Source: Paracoccus sp. N5 (GTDB lineage: Bacteria; Pseudomonadota; Alphaproteobacteria; Rhodobacterales; Rhodobacteraceae). From it: a stretch of 64,000 bases of DNA. Every line of letters begins with the position of its first letter. Positions within the stretch are counted from its first letter, which is position 1. A program made the position numbers and the translations under genes. The notes beneath the pieces are model-generated. The model worked only from the letters and a program-made list of their open reading frames with translations, searched no databases and was not told the DNA's origin. Of this stretch, positions 38,876 through 47,529 are shown piece by piece. The stretch covers positions 310,001-374,000 of the forward strand of contig NZ_AQUO01000001.1 of NCBI RefSeq assembly GCF_000371965.1. The letters are read 5' to 3'.

Positions 38876-38950
38876 GGCCCGTTCGTCTATCGGTTAGGAC
38901 GTCAGGTTTTCAACCTGAAAAGAGGGGTTCGACTCCCCTACGGGCTGCCA
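38876..38950 (+). tRNA. tRNA-Glu (TTC), copy 2
   Basis: Identical over all 75 bases to copy 1. Its last 16 bases, CCCCTACGGGCTGCCA, are the left attachment repeat of the island that follows; the integrase gene ends 11 bases after the CCA. Confidence 0.95.
38935..38950 (+). other. attL core of the tRNA-Glu island
   Basis: CCCCTACGGGCTGCCA at the 3' end of tRNA-Glu is repeated exactly at 51599-51614. Together they bound a DNA segment with an integrase beside the tRNA, the standard signature of tRNA-targeted integration. Confidence 0.85.
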
Positions 38951-38961
38951 CTTTTCCATAA

Positions 38962-40065
38962 TTACCCTTTCTTTTGATGTGGTTGCATGATGGCATTGTC
39001 TAACCCGCCACCAAGGTTAGACAACTTCTGTTCTGGTTTCGCCCCGGAAACTCTTGAGAGACCTCGATCGGCAAGCTTTGCTCGCCCGGCCTTTTTGGTA
39101 TAGGTCGCGCCCTCTTTCGGGGTCGCATGTGCAAGGAAGCTCATGACCTCCAATTCGGTCCCGCCTTCCTCTGCGATCCTTGTCGCCTGCCCCTTACGCA
39201 GGCCATGCGCGGAGCAATGCGGAAGCCCCGCCGCCTTGCATTGATCCTTGAACCAGTTGCCGAACGTCTCGGGTTTGTAGGGCCGTCCCTCGCCGTGGGT
39301 GAGAAACAACATCCGGTCGGCGGGCACATGCCGCAGTTCGTCGGCCAATTCAGGCAGGATCGGATAGTCGCCGCCAATCTCGGTCTTGTGCCGCCGGTAT
39401 CTGATCCGGTCGCCCTCGATGTTCTGCCAGCCAAGGCGGATCACATCTTGCCGCGCGGCACCCGTGTTCATCATCAGCAGAGCAGCCAGCCGGGGTTTGC
39501 TGCCCGGCTTGTGGAACGTTAGAAACCGCGCAATCTCGGCCTCGGTCCAAGTGTGGTATCCATCCTGGTTTTCCCTACGCCGATCTGCATACTTGGCCGG
39601 ATTGTGCTTCAGATCGGCCAGAGAATACTTGATTGCGAAGTTGAAAAGCATGGACAGGTTCTTCTTCACCGTGTTCGCAGCGGTCGGGCCGGTTTTGCGG
39701 GCCATGATCGCCTCGACATGCCTCGTCTCGAACCGCCCGGCCTGATACTGCCCCATCTCCCCCCGCAGCCAGTCCAGTTCCCGCCGGATAGTCTTGCGAC
39801 GAATATCAGACAGGTTCATATGCTTTGGACTGCGCAAGTAATTCTCGATCAGCCAGGCGATGGTGCCATAGCTGGAATTGGTCCGCGTCACCGGCTCGGC
39901 CACACCGGCCACCGCAGCTTCGTAGGCGGTGCGGAACTCGGCAGAGCCATAGGGACCGGGCAGATACACGTCAGCCCGCCCCTTCCGGCGAAAGCGCCAG
40001 CGCACCTTGCCGTGCCGGTCCACAAGCCGGGAAACGCCAGGGAAGGGATTGCGGGGCTTTCTCAT
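38962..40065 (-). CDS. int: Tyrosine-type site-specific integrase
   Basis: A 367-residue tyrosine recombinase that would catalyse integration at tRNA-Glu. It has an N-terminal arm-binding part, a core-binding SAM-like domain (about 80-170) and a catalytic domain with Arg (GAARQDVIRLGW), His-x-x-Arg (HGLRKGQAT), His/Trp-equivalent AHAT and Tyr (ATYTKKA). It ends 11 bases from the tRNA CCA. Its start overlaps the next gene upstream by 4 bases (ATGA). No truncation seen. Confidence 0.95.
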   Translation of the reverse strand: MRKPRNPFPGVSRLVDRHGKVRWRFRRKGRADVYLPGPYGSAEFRTAYEAAVAGVAEPVTRTNSSYGTIAWLIENYLRSPKHMNLSDIRRKTIRRELDWLRGEMGQYQAGRFETRHVEAIMARKTGPTAANTVKKNLSMLFNFAIKYSLADLKHNPAKYADRRRENQDGYHTWTEAEIARFLTFHKPGSKPRLAALLMMNTGAARQDVIRLGWQNIEGDRIRYRRHKTEIGGDYPILPELADELRHVPADRMLFLTHGEGRPYKPETFGNWFKDQCKAAGLPHCSAHGLRKGQATRIAEEGGTELEVMSFLAHATPKEGATYTKKAGRAKLADRGLSRVSGAKPEQKLSNLGGGLDNAIMQPHQKKG

Positions 40066-40250
40066 CTGCGCAGCAACTCGTCAGGATCAGGCCCGACGCC
40101 CGCAGCGGGCGCGGCCCCCATCGGATAGATGATAACCTTCCCCGTCGCGTGATCGACCTCAATCCTGCCCACCGCGAAACCAGCAGCCATCGCGCCCTTT
40201 ACGGATCGCTTGATCTCGGATTCGGTTACGGTGGCTGGACGGTTGGCCAT
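40062..40250 (-). CDS. Small protein upstream of integrase (possible excisionase-like role)
   Basis: A 62-residue protein overlapping the integrase start by 4 bases. It has ESEIKRSVKGAMAAGFAVGR followed by a short beta-rich stretch. The N-terminal half could be a helical DNA-binding part, but no family is recognised. Tight coupling with int suggests a function in recombination directionality; this is only an inference from position. Confidence 0.6.
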   Translation of the reverse strand: MANRPATVTESEIKRSVKGAMAAGFAVGRIEVDHATGKVIIYPMGAAPAAGVGPDPDELLRR

Positions 40251-40253
40251 TGA

Positions 40254-40952
40254 TCAGGCCCCCTTCATCCAGTCCGGATCGCGCGCACGAACAAATGCGC
40301 AAATCTCATCATAGCGTTTCCGCCGATCAGCGCCTCGCAGTTCCTCGTTCCAAGGATGTGTGAGGTCGAGAGGGTGACCGTCGCCGTCACACCCCGAGAA
40401 CCTATCAGCCCACATCTCTCCGGCCACGATCATTAACTCGGCAGAAGCCAAGCCGCGCGACCGGCGGATTCCGAACATCTCACGGCGGTCCTGCGCGGCC
40501 ATTTCGGTGGGTCTGGAAGCGGTCCGAAATTTGGCAAGGGCGCCCGTCATCTCGAACACCGCAGTCTTGTCATTTTCGCGGATCTCGAAATACGGAGCGC
40601 AATCGAACGCCCCATCATCGAGATCAGTCCCGAACAATCGGACCAAGACCTGCTCCAAGGTCGGGTTGTCGTGGAAAAGCATCGGCGGCAATTCACCGTT
40701 GCTTTCTTTCAGGCGCAAGGTCATTGCGCGATACCGCGAAACCGCAGCCACCGCCTGCGACGGTTTGTCCGTGGCCAGCAAGGCAATGGTCATCCGTGCC
40801 GCATCAAGGGGGCGCATATGGGGCGCATTCACGCCGCGCGCGCCAGACGTGAGCAAGCCCGCCTCCCGCAGAAACCGAGCATAGACGATCACGGTCTTTT
40901 CCTCGACCTTGTAGGCGTCTGCGATAAGTTTGATGAACGATCCTGACTGCAT
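40254..40952 (-). CDS. Hypothetical protein with N-terminal helix-turn-helix-like region
   Basis: A 232-residue protein. The N-terminus (FIKLIADAYKVEEKTVIVYA and REAGLLTSGARG) resembles a winged helix, suggesting DNA binding. The rest has no recognised domain. The ATG at 40952 is chosen; the frame runs on to a TTG at 41039 with no better ribosome site. It lies 3 bases from the small gene upstream of int and probably shares its transcript. A regulator of the island is a reasonable guess. Confidence 0.65.
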   Translation of the reverse strand: MQSGSFIKLIADAYKVEEKTVIVYARFLREAGLLTSGARGVNAPHMRPLDAARMTIALLATDKPSQAVAAVSRYRAMTLRLKESNGELPPMLFHDNPTLEQVLVRLFGTDLDDGAFDCAPYFEIRENDKTAVFEMTGALAKFRTASRPTEMAAQDRREMFGIRRSRGLASAELMIVAGEMWADRFSGCDGDGHPLDLTHPWNEELRGADRRKRYDEICAFVRARDPDWMKGA

Positions 40953-41112
40953 GTCTATTCGTATGACACACCGAAAGGCTTCACGCAAGCCATTCCGCGT
41001 GATATGCAGATAGAGAGATTTCGAATCTCCACCCAGCAACCCATGAGGCTATGATGACGGACAGAGAGAAAACCTATTCCGATATTTTCAGGGATCTGGC
41101 GGATGAGCTAGG

Positions 41113-41472
41113 TCATGTTGACAAATGGCGGAGCCAGAGCCTGATGCAGGCGACGTCGACGAAGCCAAGGAAGCTTTCGGCGGTTTTGTCGTAGCGGGTT
41201 GCAAGGCGGCGGCTATTTTTCAGCTTGTTGAAGCAGCGCTCGACCATGTTGCGCAGGGTGTAGATGGTCATGTCGACAGCCTTGCGCACCCTTCGGTTCC
41301 TTCGCATCGGTATCATGGGCAGGGCGTTGCGGCTCTCGATGTCTTCCCGAATTTTATCAGAGTCATAGCCCCTGTCGGCGACCAGAACTGCTGGTTGCGG
41401 CAGGTTGTCGGCCATCACCATATCATAGCCGGTGTAGTCGGAATCCTGCCCCGGCGTGATCTCGGTCCTCAT
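41113..41472 (-). CDS. IS5-family transposase OrfB (C-terminal half)
   Basis: A 119-residue DDE transposase C-terminal part: VLVADRGYDSDKIRED, IPMRRNRRV and the Y-x2-R-N-x-V-E-R-x-F-N-x-L-K signature (TLRNMVERCFNKLKNSRR) with the catalytic Glu. It overlaps orfA by 4 bases and would be made as a -1 frameshift fusion at the AAAAGGGGG run (41553-41562). Intact itself but useless now that orfA is broken. Confidence 0.85.
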   Translation of the reverse strand: MRTEITPGQDSDYTGYDMVMADNLPQPAVLVADRGYDSDKIREDIESRNALPMIPMRRNRRVRKAVDMTIYTLRNMVERCFNKLKNSRRLATRYDKTAESFLGFVDVACIRLWLRHLST

Positions 41473-41690
41473 CGGGAGGCCTGCGCCGTTGACGCGGAGA
41501 TGGATCTTGGTCGAGAAGCCGCCTCTCGAACGGCCAAGAGCCTCTTTCGGAGTCCCCCTTTTGCGCCCGCCGCATGATGATGGGCGCGGATCACAGTGCT
41601 ATCAACCATCTGGAGCTTGTCTGGCGCGATCCCAGCGTGGTTCAGCGCATCCAGGATATCCTCCCACAGTCCCGCCAAAGTCCAGCGGCG

Positions 41691-43063
41691 GATGCTGTCC
41701 CACGGAGTGGTGTAGCTGGCGCTGATCGTCACCGTTAGGTTCGGCGCTGGCCTGCTTGATCAGGATGCCGCTGCGGGCAGGCTGATGACGGGATCATCGC
41801 CCATTGACGCGATGGTTTCCAGCGTCATGTAGCGGGTGCGCTGAACGGTCCATTCATCGTTCTGTTCGAGGAGCAGAGCCCCGACGAGGCGGACGATGGC
41901 GTCGTCATTCGGGAATATTCCGACGACGTCGGTGCGGCGCTTGATCTCGCCGTTCAGCCTTTCGATCGGGTTGGTCGAGTGCAGCTTGGCCCGGTGTTCC
42001 TTGGGGAAGGACATGTAGGCCAGGACGTCATGCTCCGCGTCATCCATGAGGGTGGCCAGCTTCGGCACCTTGGGCCTGATCTGGTCGGCCACGGCGCGCC
42101 ACTGGGTGCTGGCGGCCTTGGCGGTGTCTTGGGCGAAGGCGGTGGCGATGAAGGCCGAGACGACGCGCCGCCCGCTCTTCCCGGCATGCGCCAGGGCATT
42201 GCGCTGGAAGTGGACGCGACAGCGCTGCCAGGTGGCGCTGAGCACCTTCGAGACCGCGGCCTTGATGCCTTCGTGGGCATCGCTGATGACGAGCTTCACC
42301 CCGCGCAGTCCGCGGCGGGTCAGCTTGCGAAGGAACTCCGTCCAGATCGGCTCGGCCTCGGATGTGCCGATCTCGAGACCAAGAACCTCGCGCCGCCCAT
42401 CGGTGTTGACGCCGATGGCGATGATGACGGCGACCGAGACGATCCGCCCGCCTCGACGGACCTTGAGGTAGGTGGCGTCGATCCAGAGATAGGGCCAGTC
42501 ACCTTCGAGGGGGCGGTTCAGAAACGCCTTCACCTTGCCGTCGATCTCTTCGCAGAGCCGCGAGACTTGGCTCTTGCTGATCCCCGACATGCCCATGGCC
42601 TTGACCAGATCGTCCACGGACCGCGTCGAGATACCCTGAACGTAGGCCTCCTGGATGACCGCCGTTAGCGCCTTCTCGGCCATCCGCCGGGGCTCGAGAA
42701 AGCCCGGAAAGTAGCTGCCCTTCCGAAGCTTCGGAATACGCAGTTCGACCGTCCCGGCGCGCGTCTCCCAGTCCCTGTCGCGGTAGCCGTTGCGCTGCGC
42801 CCGCCGTGCAGGGTCCTTCTCGCCATAGGCCGCGCCCGTCACAGCGCCGACCTCCAGCTCCATCAGCCGTTCGGCCGCAAAGCCGATCATCTCGCGCAGC
42901 AGGTCCGCATCAGGGGCCTTCTCCACAAGGTCGCGGAAGTTCATCATGTCGGTGGTCATCGGTGGTCCTCTCGGTTCTGGGTTGGCGTAAGCAACCAGAC
43001 CTTAACCGAACATCGCCGGTGACCACCTCACCCAGAACCTACACCACGCTCAGGGACAGCATC
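41691..43063 (-). mobile_element. IS256-family insertion sequence
   Basis: A 1373-bp element with terminal inverted repeats (GATGCTGTCCC at both ends, then imperfect, ending GTGGTGTAG) and an 8-bp target duplication CAGCGGCG at 41683-41690 and 43064-43071. It carries one complete transposase and looks intact. It is the youngest insertion here, inside the IS5-family element. Confidence 0.92.
41760..42959 (-). CDS. IS256-family (Mutator-type) transposase
   Basis: A 399-residue DDE transposase with the zinc-finger-like N-terminus, [23 protein letters not shown] segment, first Asp in [11 protein letters not shown], second in [13 protein letters not shown] and the Mutator signature with C-x2-H (RCRVHFQRN); the Glu lies in [22 protein letters not shown] seven bases upstream supports the ATG at 42959. 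Full length, probably active. Confidence 0.95.
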   Translation of the reverse strand: MTTDMMNFRDLVEKAPDADLLREMIGFAAERLMELEVGAVTGAAYGEKDPARRAQRNGYRDRDWETRAGTVELRIPKLRKGSYFPGFLEPRRMAEKALTAVIQEAYVQGISTRSVDDLVKAMGMSGISKSQVSRLCEEIDGKVKAFLNRPLEGDWPYLWIDATYLKVRRGGRIVSVAVIIAIGVNTDGRREVLGLEIGTSEAEPIWTEFLRKLTRRGLRGVKLVISDAHEGIKAAVSKVLSATWQRCRVHFQRNALAHAGKSGRRVVSAFIATAFAQDTAKAASTQWRAVADQIRPKVPKLATLMDDAEHDVLAYMSFPKEHRAKLHSTNPIERLNGEIKRRTDVVGIFPNDDAIVRLVGALLLEQNDEWTVQRTRYMTLETIASMGDDPVISLPAAAS

Positions 43064-43503
43064 CAGCGGCGGAACTGACGGTAGACCGAGGACCACTTGC
43101 CAAACTCTTCGGGCAGATCGCGCCATGGCGCACCAGTCCTTGCGATCCAGAATATACCATTCAGAACAAGACGATGGTCCGCAGGTTTCCGCCCGTTAGG
43201 GTGCCGGACGGCACGAATGAAGCCCTCGAAGAAGGTCCACTCATCGTCGGATATCAGGTTGCGTGCCAAGTTCATCTCCCACGTAGAGATGAGCTTGAAT
43301 CATAGGACGACTGCCAGAGGAATCCCTTTTGTCAACACGACCTAGTCGAAGATCGGCGGCTAGTTGTTAACGCGTGGAACCGCGGGGACAAGAATAGCAG
43401 TGATGCAGGCCGCGAGATACTGGAGATCAACCAGATCCTTGAGGCGGTGCTACAGGCCGCAAAAGAGGAACGTAAGTCTACTGGCGACGTGACCTTCCTT
43501 TAG

Positions 43504-43711
43504 TCACTCCACGCGCGCGCGGGCGAATGGACGCAATGCCCTGATTGTAATCGGCCAGCGCCAGTCACTCCACGCGCGCGCGGGCGAATGTTCCCGACCG
43601 GAACGTTCGCCACCACGGCTGGCGTTCCTTCACGCGCGCGCGCGGGCGAATGCGATAAAACCGGGTCGAAAACGGACCCGGTTTCTGTTCCTCCACGCGC
43701 GCGGGCGAATG
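43504..43711. repeat. CRISPR-like array of four GC-rich repeats
   Basis: Four copies of a 25-29 bp unit, core CTCCACGCGCGCGCGGGCGAATG, end at 43529, 43590, 43652 and 43711, so the period is 59-62 bp. The (CG)n run varies in length between copies. Spacing matches type I-E CRISPR, and the repeat loosely resembles I-E repeats, but no cas genes are seen and two of three intervals hold strong hairpins (GGCGAATGTTCC/GGAACGTTCGCC at 43583-43611; AAACCGGGTC/GACCCGGTTT at 43658-43684). A CRISPR remnant or a non-CRISPR hairpin array are both open. Confidence 0.55.
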
Positions 43712-43953
43712 AGACGGGCCGGGCGCGCAGATCCCCTGCACCATCCCGGCCCTGGCCCCAGACGCGGGGCTGGCACATGCACGTGCCGCGTTGGCAAGCC
43801 CCGGATCTCAACCCGTGCCTGCCTGCGCCGCGCCCTGGTGAAAGGAGAAAGGGCCGCGCCTGACGGGGTTTTGGCCTATGCTAGAGCCGGGCACTCACCG
43901 TCTAATCCCAGATGCTTGGCGGGGACCAAATACCCGCGGGGCGCATCCCGGCC
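43712..43953. other. Intergenic stretch between repeat array and head closure gene
   Basis: No supportable gene. Plus-strand frames here have no ribosome site fitting their start and no recognisable protein. It contains a late AAATACCCGCGGGG near 43928, like the dispersed post-gene motif. This is the end of the island's leftward head operon. Confidence 0.4.
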
Positions 43954-44286
43954 CTATCCCTCGACCAGCATTTCCAGCAGCCGCCGCGCCTGATCTGGCC
44001 GCGGATCTTCCTTGATGTCGTAGAGCTTGCCGCCGACTGACACGCGCCATTCGCTGGTGACGCGCCGCGCCTGGTTGCAGGTGCGAACCGTGACGATCAC
44101 CGGGTTCCTGGACGCCAGCCTCGCCTGCATGACTTCCTCGCCGCCCCGCAGGTGCCTGATGTGAACCGGGCAGGTGAAACGCAAGATCCAGTCCTGGATA
44201 ACCTGCCCGTCCGGGTCGGTATCCTCGAACGGCTCGTAGAAGCTGCCGAACAGGGTCAGGTCTGCCGCCGTGATCTTGTCCATCAT
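43954..44286 (-). CDS. Phage head closure / head-tail adaptor protein
   Basis: A 110-residue protein of the head closure (SPP1 gp16-like) family, which seals the portal after packaging. Beta-rich, with HIRHLRGGEEVMQAR and ...VTVRTCNQARRVTSEW and the end YDIKEDPRPDQARRLLEML typical of the family (conversion to KDIREDP-type motif). It is the last gene of the head operon. Start at the first of two ATGs, overlapping the portal stop. Confidence 0.8.
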   Translation of the reverse strand: MMDKITAADLTLFGSFYEPFEDTDPDGQVIQDWILRFTCPVHIRHLRGGEEVMQARLASRNPVIVTVRTCNQARRVTSEWRVSVGGKLYDIKEDPRPDQARRLLEMLVEG

Positions 44287-45378
44287 TCCGCCCAGTCGAT
44301 GAAGGCCAGCGCGTCCTTGACGGTCGCGGGGTCCAACCCGGCCTCTTTCGCCGTCGCCATGGCTTGCAGCATCGTGGCCAGCGCCCGCGCCTTGCCGCCA
44401 TGATCGAACGCCTGCATCGGTCGCACCACGTCGATCGCCACAGCAGTGCCCAGCTTCTCGCTGGCTTCCTCGGCCATGAGATTTGCAACGGGTTGCAACA
44501 CCAGCTGCGCCAGGTGCCGCTGCGCCTCGCGCACAAGTGGGCCGGTCGTGCTTTCGTTCATCAGGCCGGGAAGGATGCCGAACACGCCGTAGATCTCGCC
44601 CTTGGCCTCGGTCAGAAGCTTGTCGGCCAGCGTCTTGTCGAGTTGCGGGGAAAGCTGATCCGGGGACTTGCCGATGTTCGGGTTCATGCCCGCCGCCGTC
44701 GCCTGCGCCACGCCCTCGATGACCAGCGCCGCGCCCCGGTTGCCCCGGAAGCTGCGCCGCATCGCGTCCATGTCCTCGGTGCTGCCCTCGGGCACGGGGA
44801 TGATCTGCGAACCGATGGGCGCATCGCGGAACACGTCGCGCAGGGCGGTGGTGATTTCGTCCAGGAGCGATGCCGACAGCTTCGCCCTTGCCAAGGGAGC
44901 AGTCCCGGCCCACGGGGTCACGGCATCGCAGCCGATCCGGAAGTGCAGCACCTCGCCCGCCAGCACGGTTTCGGAGCGGCCACCGCCCACTTCGGGCAGG
45001 CCGACGCGATAGGCGCGAGGCTGGCCGTAGCGGGTGGACAGATCCCAATCGGTGCAGGGCACCAGCCGGTCGCCGCGAACCAGGAACAGACATTCACCCC
45101 GCAGCGCCAGGGAGCGCGCGCAGATCGCCATGGAGCGGCGATCCAGCAGGTCGGTGCCGGTCACGTCAGCCAGCGACAGGCCGCTTTCCCAGAGGCTCAC
45201 AGAGGCTCACAGAGGCTTGCACGGCCCCTGTCAGCTCGGCCAGCCCGGAGCCGCCCGCAATCCACGCCTCGCGCGCCGCCATCAACGCCGCGGTGTAGCC
45301 GGGTTGAACAGCGCGAGTTTCATGAGAGCGCGAAATTGCGTTCTCATCTTTCCGCCTGAAAAATGACAGCATCCCCAT
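44283..45378 (-). pseudogene. HK97-family portal protein, frameshifted
   Basis: The portal ring subunit is encoded in two frames. The first 58 or so codons (from ATG 45378, MGMLSFFRRKDEN) run into a tandem copy of CCTCTGTGAG (45201-45210 and 45191-45200) and then stop; the rest (LWESGLSLADVTGTDLL onward, about 300 residues) is open in the next frame to 44283. Deleting one 10-bp copy rejoins them in frame (AVQASVSLWESGLSLAD). The portal domain is otherwise normal. The duplication is the sole visible lesion. It overlaps the protease stop by one base. Confidence 0.85.
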
Positions 45379-45947
45379 CAGACCCTCCACCGATTGAGGG
45401 GGTGAACAGCACCCCGATAGGGTTGCCGGTCCTGATGGGTTTCCCAGGAGCGGGCTTCCACCTGCGCCGAGGGATAGGCGGGCCGGGTGACTGCCGACAG
45501 CTCGAACAGCTCGGCCCGGTGGATGACGCGGATCAGGCCCTCGCCGTCGCGTTTGACCATCTCGGCCCCGTCGCCCTGCGCCACGCGGAACCCCGGCGAC
45601 AACCCACGGATCAACCCGGACGCATGAGCCGCCAGAAAGTCCTGCGCCCATGACGTGCTGCCCTCTATCCGCGCCTCGAACACCAGCGCGTCGTCGGTGT
45701 CGGTCAGATCCAGACTGCCCGCCGAGCGGCTGGCAAGCGGCTTCTCGAAGTCATGCCCGGCCAGCAGGTGAATATCCTCGCCCGCCTCGATCCGAGCTGC
45801 GAAGGCTCGCGCCGCAAACACCTCGCGCTTGCGGGTCGGGGTCGTAGCCAGAACCGTTGCCGCCCCATAGGGGAAGCGGCCCCGCAAGCGGGTCGCCCCG
45901 CCCTCGGTGCGCAGTTCAAGCGAACCGTTGAAGCCGCCCCAGAGCAT
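45378..45947 (-). CDS. HK97-family prohead protease
   Basis: Serine protease (U35/S78-type) that matures the capsid, 189 residues. It contains LLAGHDFEKPLASRSAGSL, with the His of the catalytic set in GH, and the Ser in GLSPGF. It overlaps both the capsid gene and the portal gene by one base. Unlike HK97 it sits between capsid and portal with capsid first in the transcript. Confidence 0.9.
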   Translation of the reverse strand: MLWGGFNGSLELRTEGGATRLRGRFPYGAATVLATTPTRKREVFAARAFAARIEAGEDIHLLAGHDFEKPLASRSAGSLDLTDTDDALVFEARIEGSTSWAQDFLAAHASGLIRGLSPGFRVAQGDGAEMVKRDGEGLIRVIHRAELFELSAVTRPAYPSAQVEARSWETHQDRQPYRGAVHPLNRWRV

Positions 45948-47182
45948 CAGGGTTCCCCGATGCCGGTCAGGATGCGGGTTTGCAGGCCGCGCGGGACGGT
46001 GAAATCGGCCGTGACCAGCGCGGTCAGGACCAGTTGGCCCGAGGCCGCTTTGGTGTAGGGGTCGCGGATCAGATCCACGCCGCCGTAGATGCCAAGATAG
46101 CCCGGTGCGATGCCCTGCACGGTCGCGGTCATGATTGCGGTTTCATCGGGGATGATGTTGCTGATCGCCGGGGTTCCGACATGCTTGGTCAGCCGGTCCC
46201 ATTCCGAAACAGCCGTGCCGGTGATCAGCGCATCGTCCAGTTCGGCCCAGATCGCCGGGTCGAAGCCCAGATTCACTTGGCTGGCCGAGGTGATGGCATT
46301 GGCTTCCATGAACGCCACGATCTGCGCCCGGAAAGTGGCCCAGGTCGCAGTCGCGCCAACCGGGGTCGAGGTGATGCCATAGGTCGCAGCGCCGGGGATG
46401 ATGCCCAGAGGCTGGCCCGCCGCGCCCGTGCCATTGATCACCACGCGGTCAAGCTCGGCTGCGATGGCTGCGTTGAGGTCGCGCCGGATGGCCGATTCCA
46501 GCCCCTCGCCCGCCTGTTTCAGCGCCTTGCGGCTGATGATCATCTGCGCGCCGCCCGTGTGATCGGGGTTCAGGCTGCGTTCGGCAGTCTCATATTCCGA
46601 GGCCGCGCCCACGTTGCCCAGCTCGGTCGTCTGCCAACCGAACACCGCGCCCGCCGTCGCCACCGGGAAAGCCAGCTCGCCCGAGGTGATATTGATGCGC
46701 TGAATACCCAGACGCTCGGCCACCGAGTTCGGGAAGATCCGGTCGATGACCGGGCGGATGGTCTTGGGGTTCGGAACGTCCGCTGCGACGGTTTCGCCCG
46801 CGCGGGTTTCCAGCGCCGCGAACGGAACCGGGATGCCCTGATAACCGCCCGCATTGCGCAGCTCGGCCACCACCTCGGCAGTCGCGCCGGAAAGCGCCTT
46901 GCCCTCATCAATCGCCAGCGCCACCTGGCGCAGCTCGAACCGGCCCAGCAGGGCCTGCCAATCGCGGTCGGAGCGGGTTTCGAGATCCGCCCCGGCCTCG
47001 CGCCGTTCGGTGTCCTCGGCAATCAGCGCCGCGCGGTAGCGGGTTTCGTTGCCGCGATATTCCTGGTCCATGGTTTCCATGGAGCGGGTTTCGTCCTCGG
47101 TCGGGTTTTCTTTGCCGACCAGGCCAGCCAGTGCCTGCCGGATTTCCGACTGGCGACGGGCGATCTTCACAGAGTCCAGCAT
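45947..47182 (-). CDS. HK97-fold major capsid protein
   Basis: A 411-residue capsid protein. The N-terminal 100 residues are helical and charged (scaffold/delta domain, to be cut by the protease), followed by the HK97 fold with typical QTTELGNVGAAS, ISRKALKQAGEGLESAI and LDRVVINGTGAAGQPLGI segments. GAGG six bases upstream selects the ATG at 47182 rather than that at 47194. It looks complete. Confidence 0.93.
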   Translation of the reverse strand: MLDSVKIARRQSEIRQALAGLVGKENPTEDETRSMETMDQEYRGNETRYRAALIAEDTERREAGADLETRSDRDWQALLGRFELRQVALAIDEGKALSGATAEVVAELRNAGGYQGIPVPFAALETRAGETVAADVPNPKTIRPVIDRIFPNSVAERLGIQRINITSGELAFPVATAGAVFGWQTTELGNVGAASEYETAERSLNPDHTGGAQMIISRKALKQAGEGLESAIRRDLNAAIAAELDRVVINGTGAAGQPLGIIPGAATYGITSTPVGATATWATFRAQIVAFMEANAITSASQVNLGFDPAIWAELDDALITGTAVSEWDRLTKHVGTPAISNIIPDETAIMTATVQGIAPGYLGIYGGVDLIRDPYTKAASGQLVLTALVTADFTVPRGLQTRILTGIGEP

Positions 47183-47190
47183 GTGATACC

Positions 47191-47529
47191 TCATGTTGCC
47201 GGGTTGGGGTTCGTCGCCAGATCGGCAACGGCTTTCGCCCAGGCGGATCGCTCGGGCGTGATGATCGGCGCGGGGTGGCCGCACTCGATCCGGGTCTTTT
47301 TCGTGTGGCAGGAACTGCACCGGGTGGCGCAATTCCCCGGCTCAAAGGCCAGCTCGGGATTGCTGCGAACCGGCTTTACATGGTCGATTTCCAGCCGGCC
47401 GCGCCTAGTGCCGCAATCGACACAGGCCCAGCCGTCGCGTTCCAGCACGATCTGCAGCAGCACCTGCCAGCGTCTGGTTTTCAGGACGGGCCGAGAGAAG
47501 CGCCGCCATTCGTCGCGCCTCACGCCCAT
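47191..47529 (-). CDS. HNH endonuclease
   Basis: A 112-residue HNH nuclease (CVDCGTRRGRLEIDHVKPVR, then GNCATRCSSCHTKKTR) with both zinc CxxC pairs and the catalytic HNH residues. HNH proteins beside large terminases take part in cos-type genome packaging. It overlaps the terminase end by 10 bases. No small terminase gene is found near it. Confidence 0.92.
   Translation of the reverse strand: MGVRRDEWRRFSRPVLKTRRWQVLLQIVLERDGWACVDCGTRRGRLEIDHVKPVRSNPELAFEPGNCATRCSSCHTKKTRIECGHPAPIITPERSAWAKAVADLATNPNPAT

Larger units (their letters stand above)
41469..43275 (-). pseudogene. IS5-family transposase OrfA, disrupted by IS256 insertion
   Basis: The N-terminal part (MNLARNLISDDEWTFFEGF start, to VYRQFRRW) lies at 43072-43275 and the C-terminal part (TLAGLWEDILDALNHAG, VDSTVIRAHHHAAGAKGG) at 41469-41690. 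Removing the IS256 element and one CAGCGGCG copy rejoins them in frame as QFRRWTLAGLWEDI. The DUF4096-type N-terminus and first Asp (VDST) of the DDE triad are recognisable. Confidence 0.85.
41112..43341 (-). mobile_element. IS5-family (IS427-group) element, split by an IS256-family element
   Basis: Ends GTCATGTTGACAAA and, inverted, GTCGTGTTGACAAA; target duplication CTAG at 41108-41111 and 43342-43345. Without the inner element it is about 850 bp, normal for the IS427 group. It carries overlapping orfA and orfB with an A4G5 slippery run for -1 frameshifting. The inner IS256 element splits orfA, so it can no longer move by itself. Confidence 0.85.
41051..43503 (+). pseudogene. Small gene interrupted by nested IS elements
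   Basis: Bases 41051-41111 encode MMTDREKTYSDIFRDLADEL. If 41112-43345 (the IS plus one CTAG copy) is removed, the frame continues without change from 43346 as VEDRRLVVNAWNRGDKNSSD and ends at a TAG at 43501-43503, giving about 73 residues. That the frame is restored exactly proves the insertion point and shows the gene was intact before it. No family recognised. It is the only plus-strand gene in the island. Confidence 0.75.

Noticed and set aside
43504..43711. Calling this a genuine CRISPR array
   Set aside because: Period fits type I-E, but repeats vary in length, intervals are palindromic and there is no cas gene or leader in view. Kept as CRISPR-like only.
43500..43811. 103-codon frame on the minus strand across the repeat array
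   Set aside because: Its FARARGG-like repeats are translations of the DNA repeats; there is no ribosome site and no known protein.
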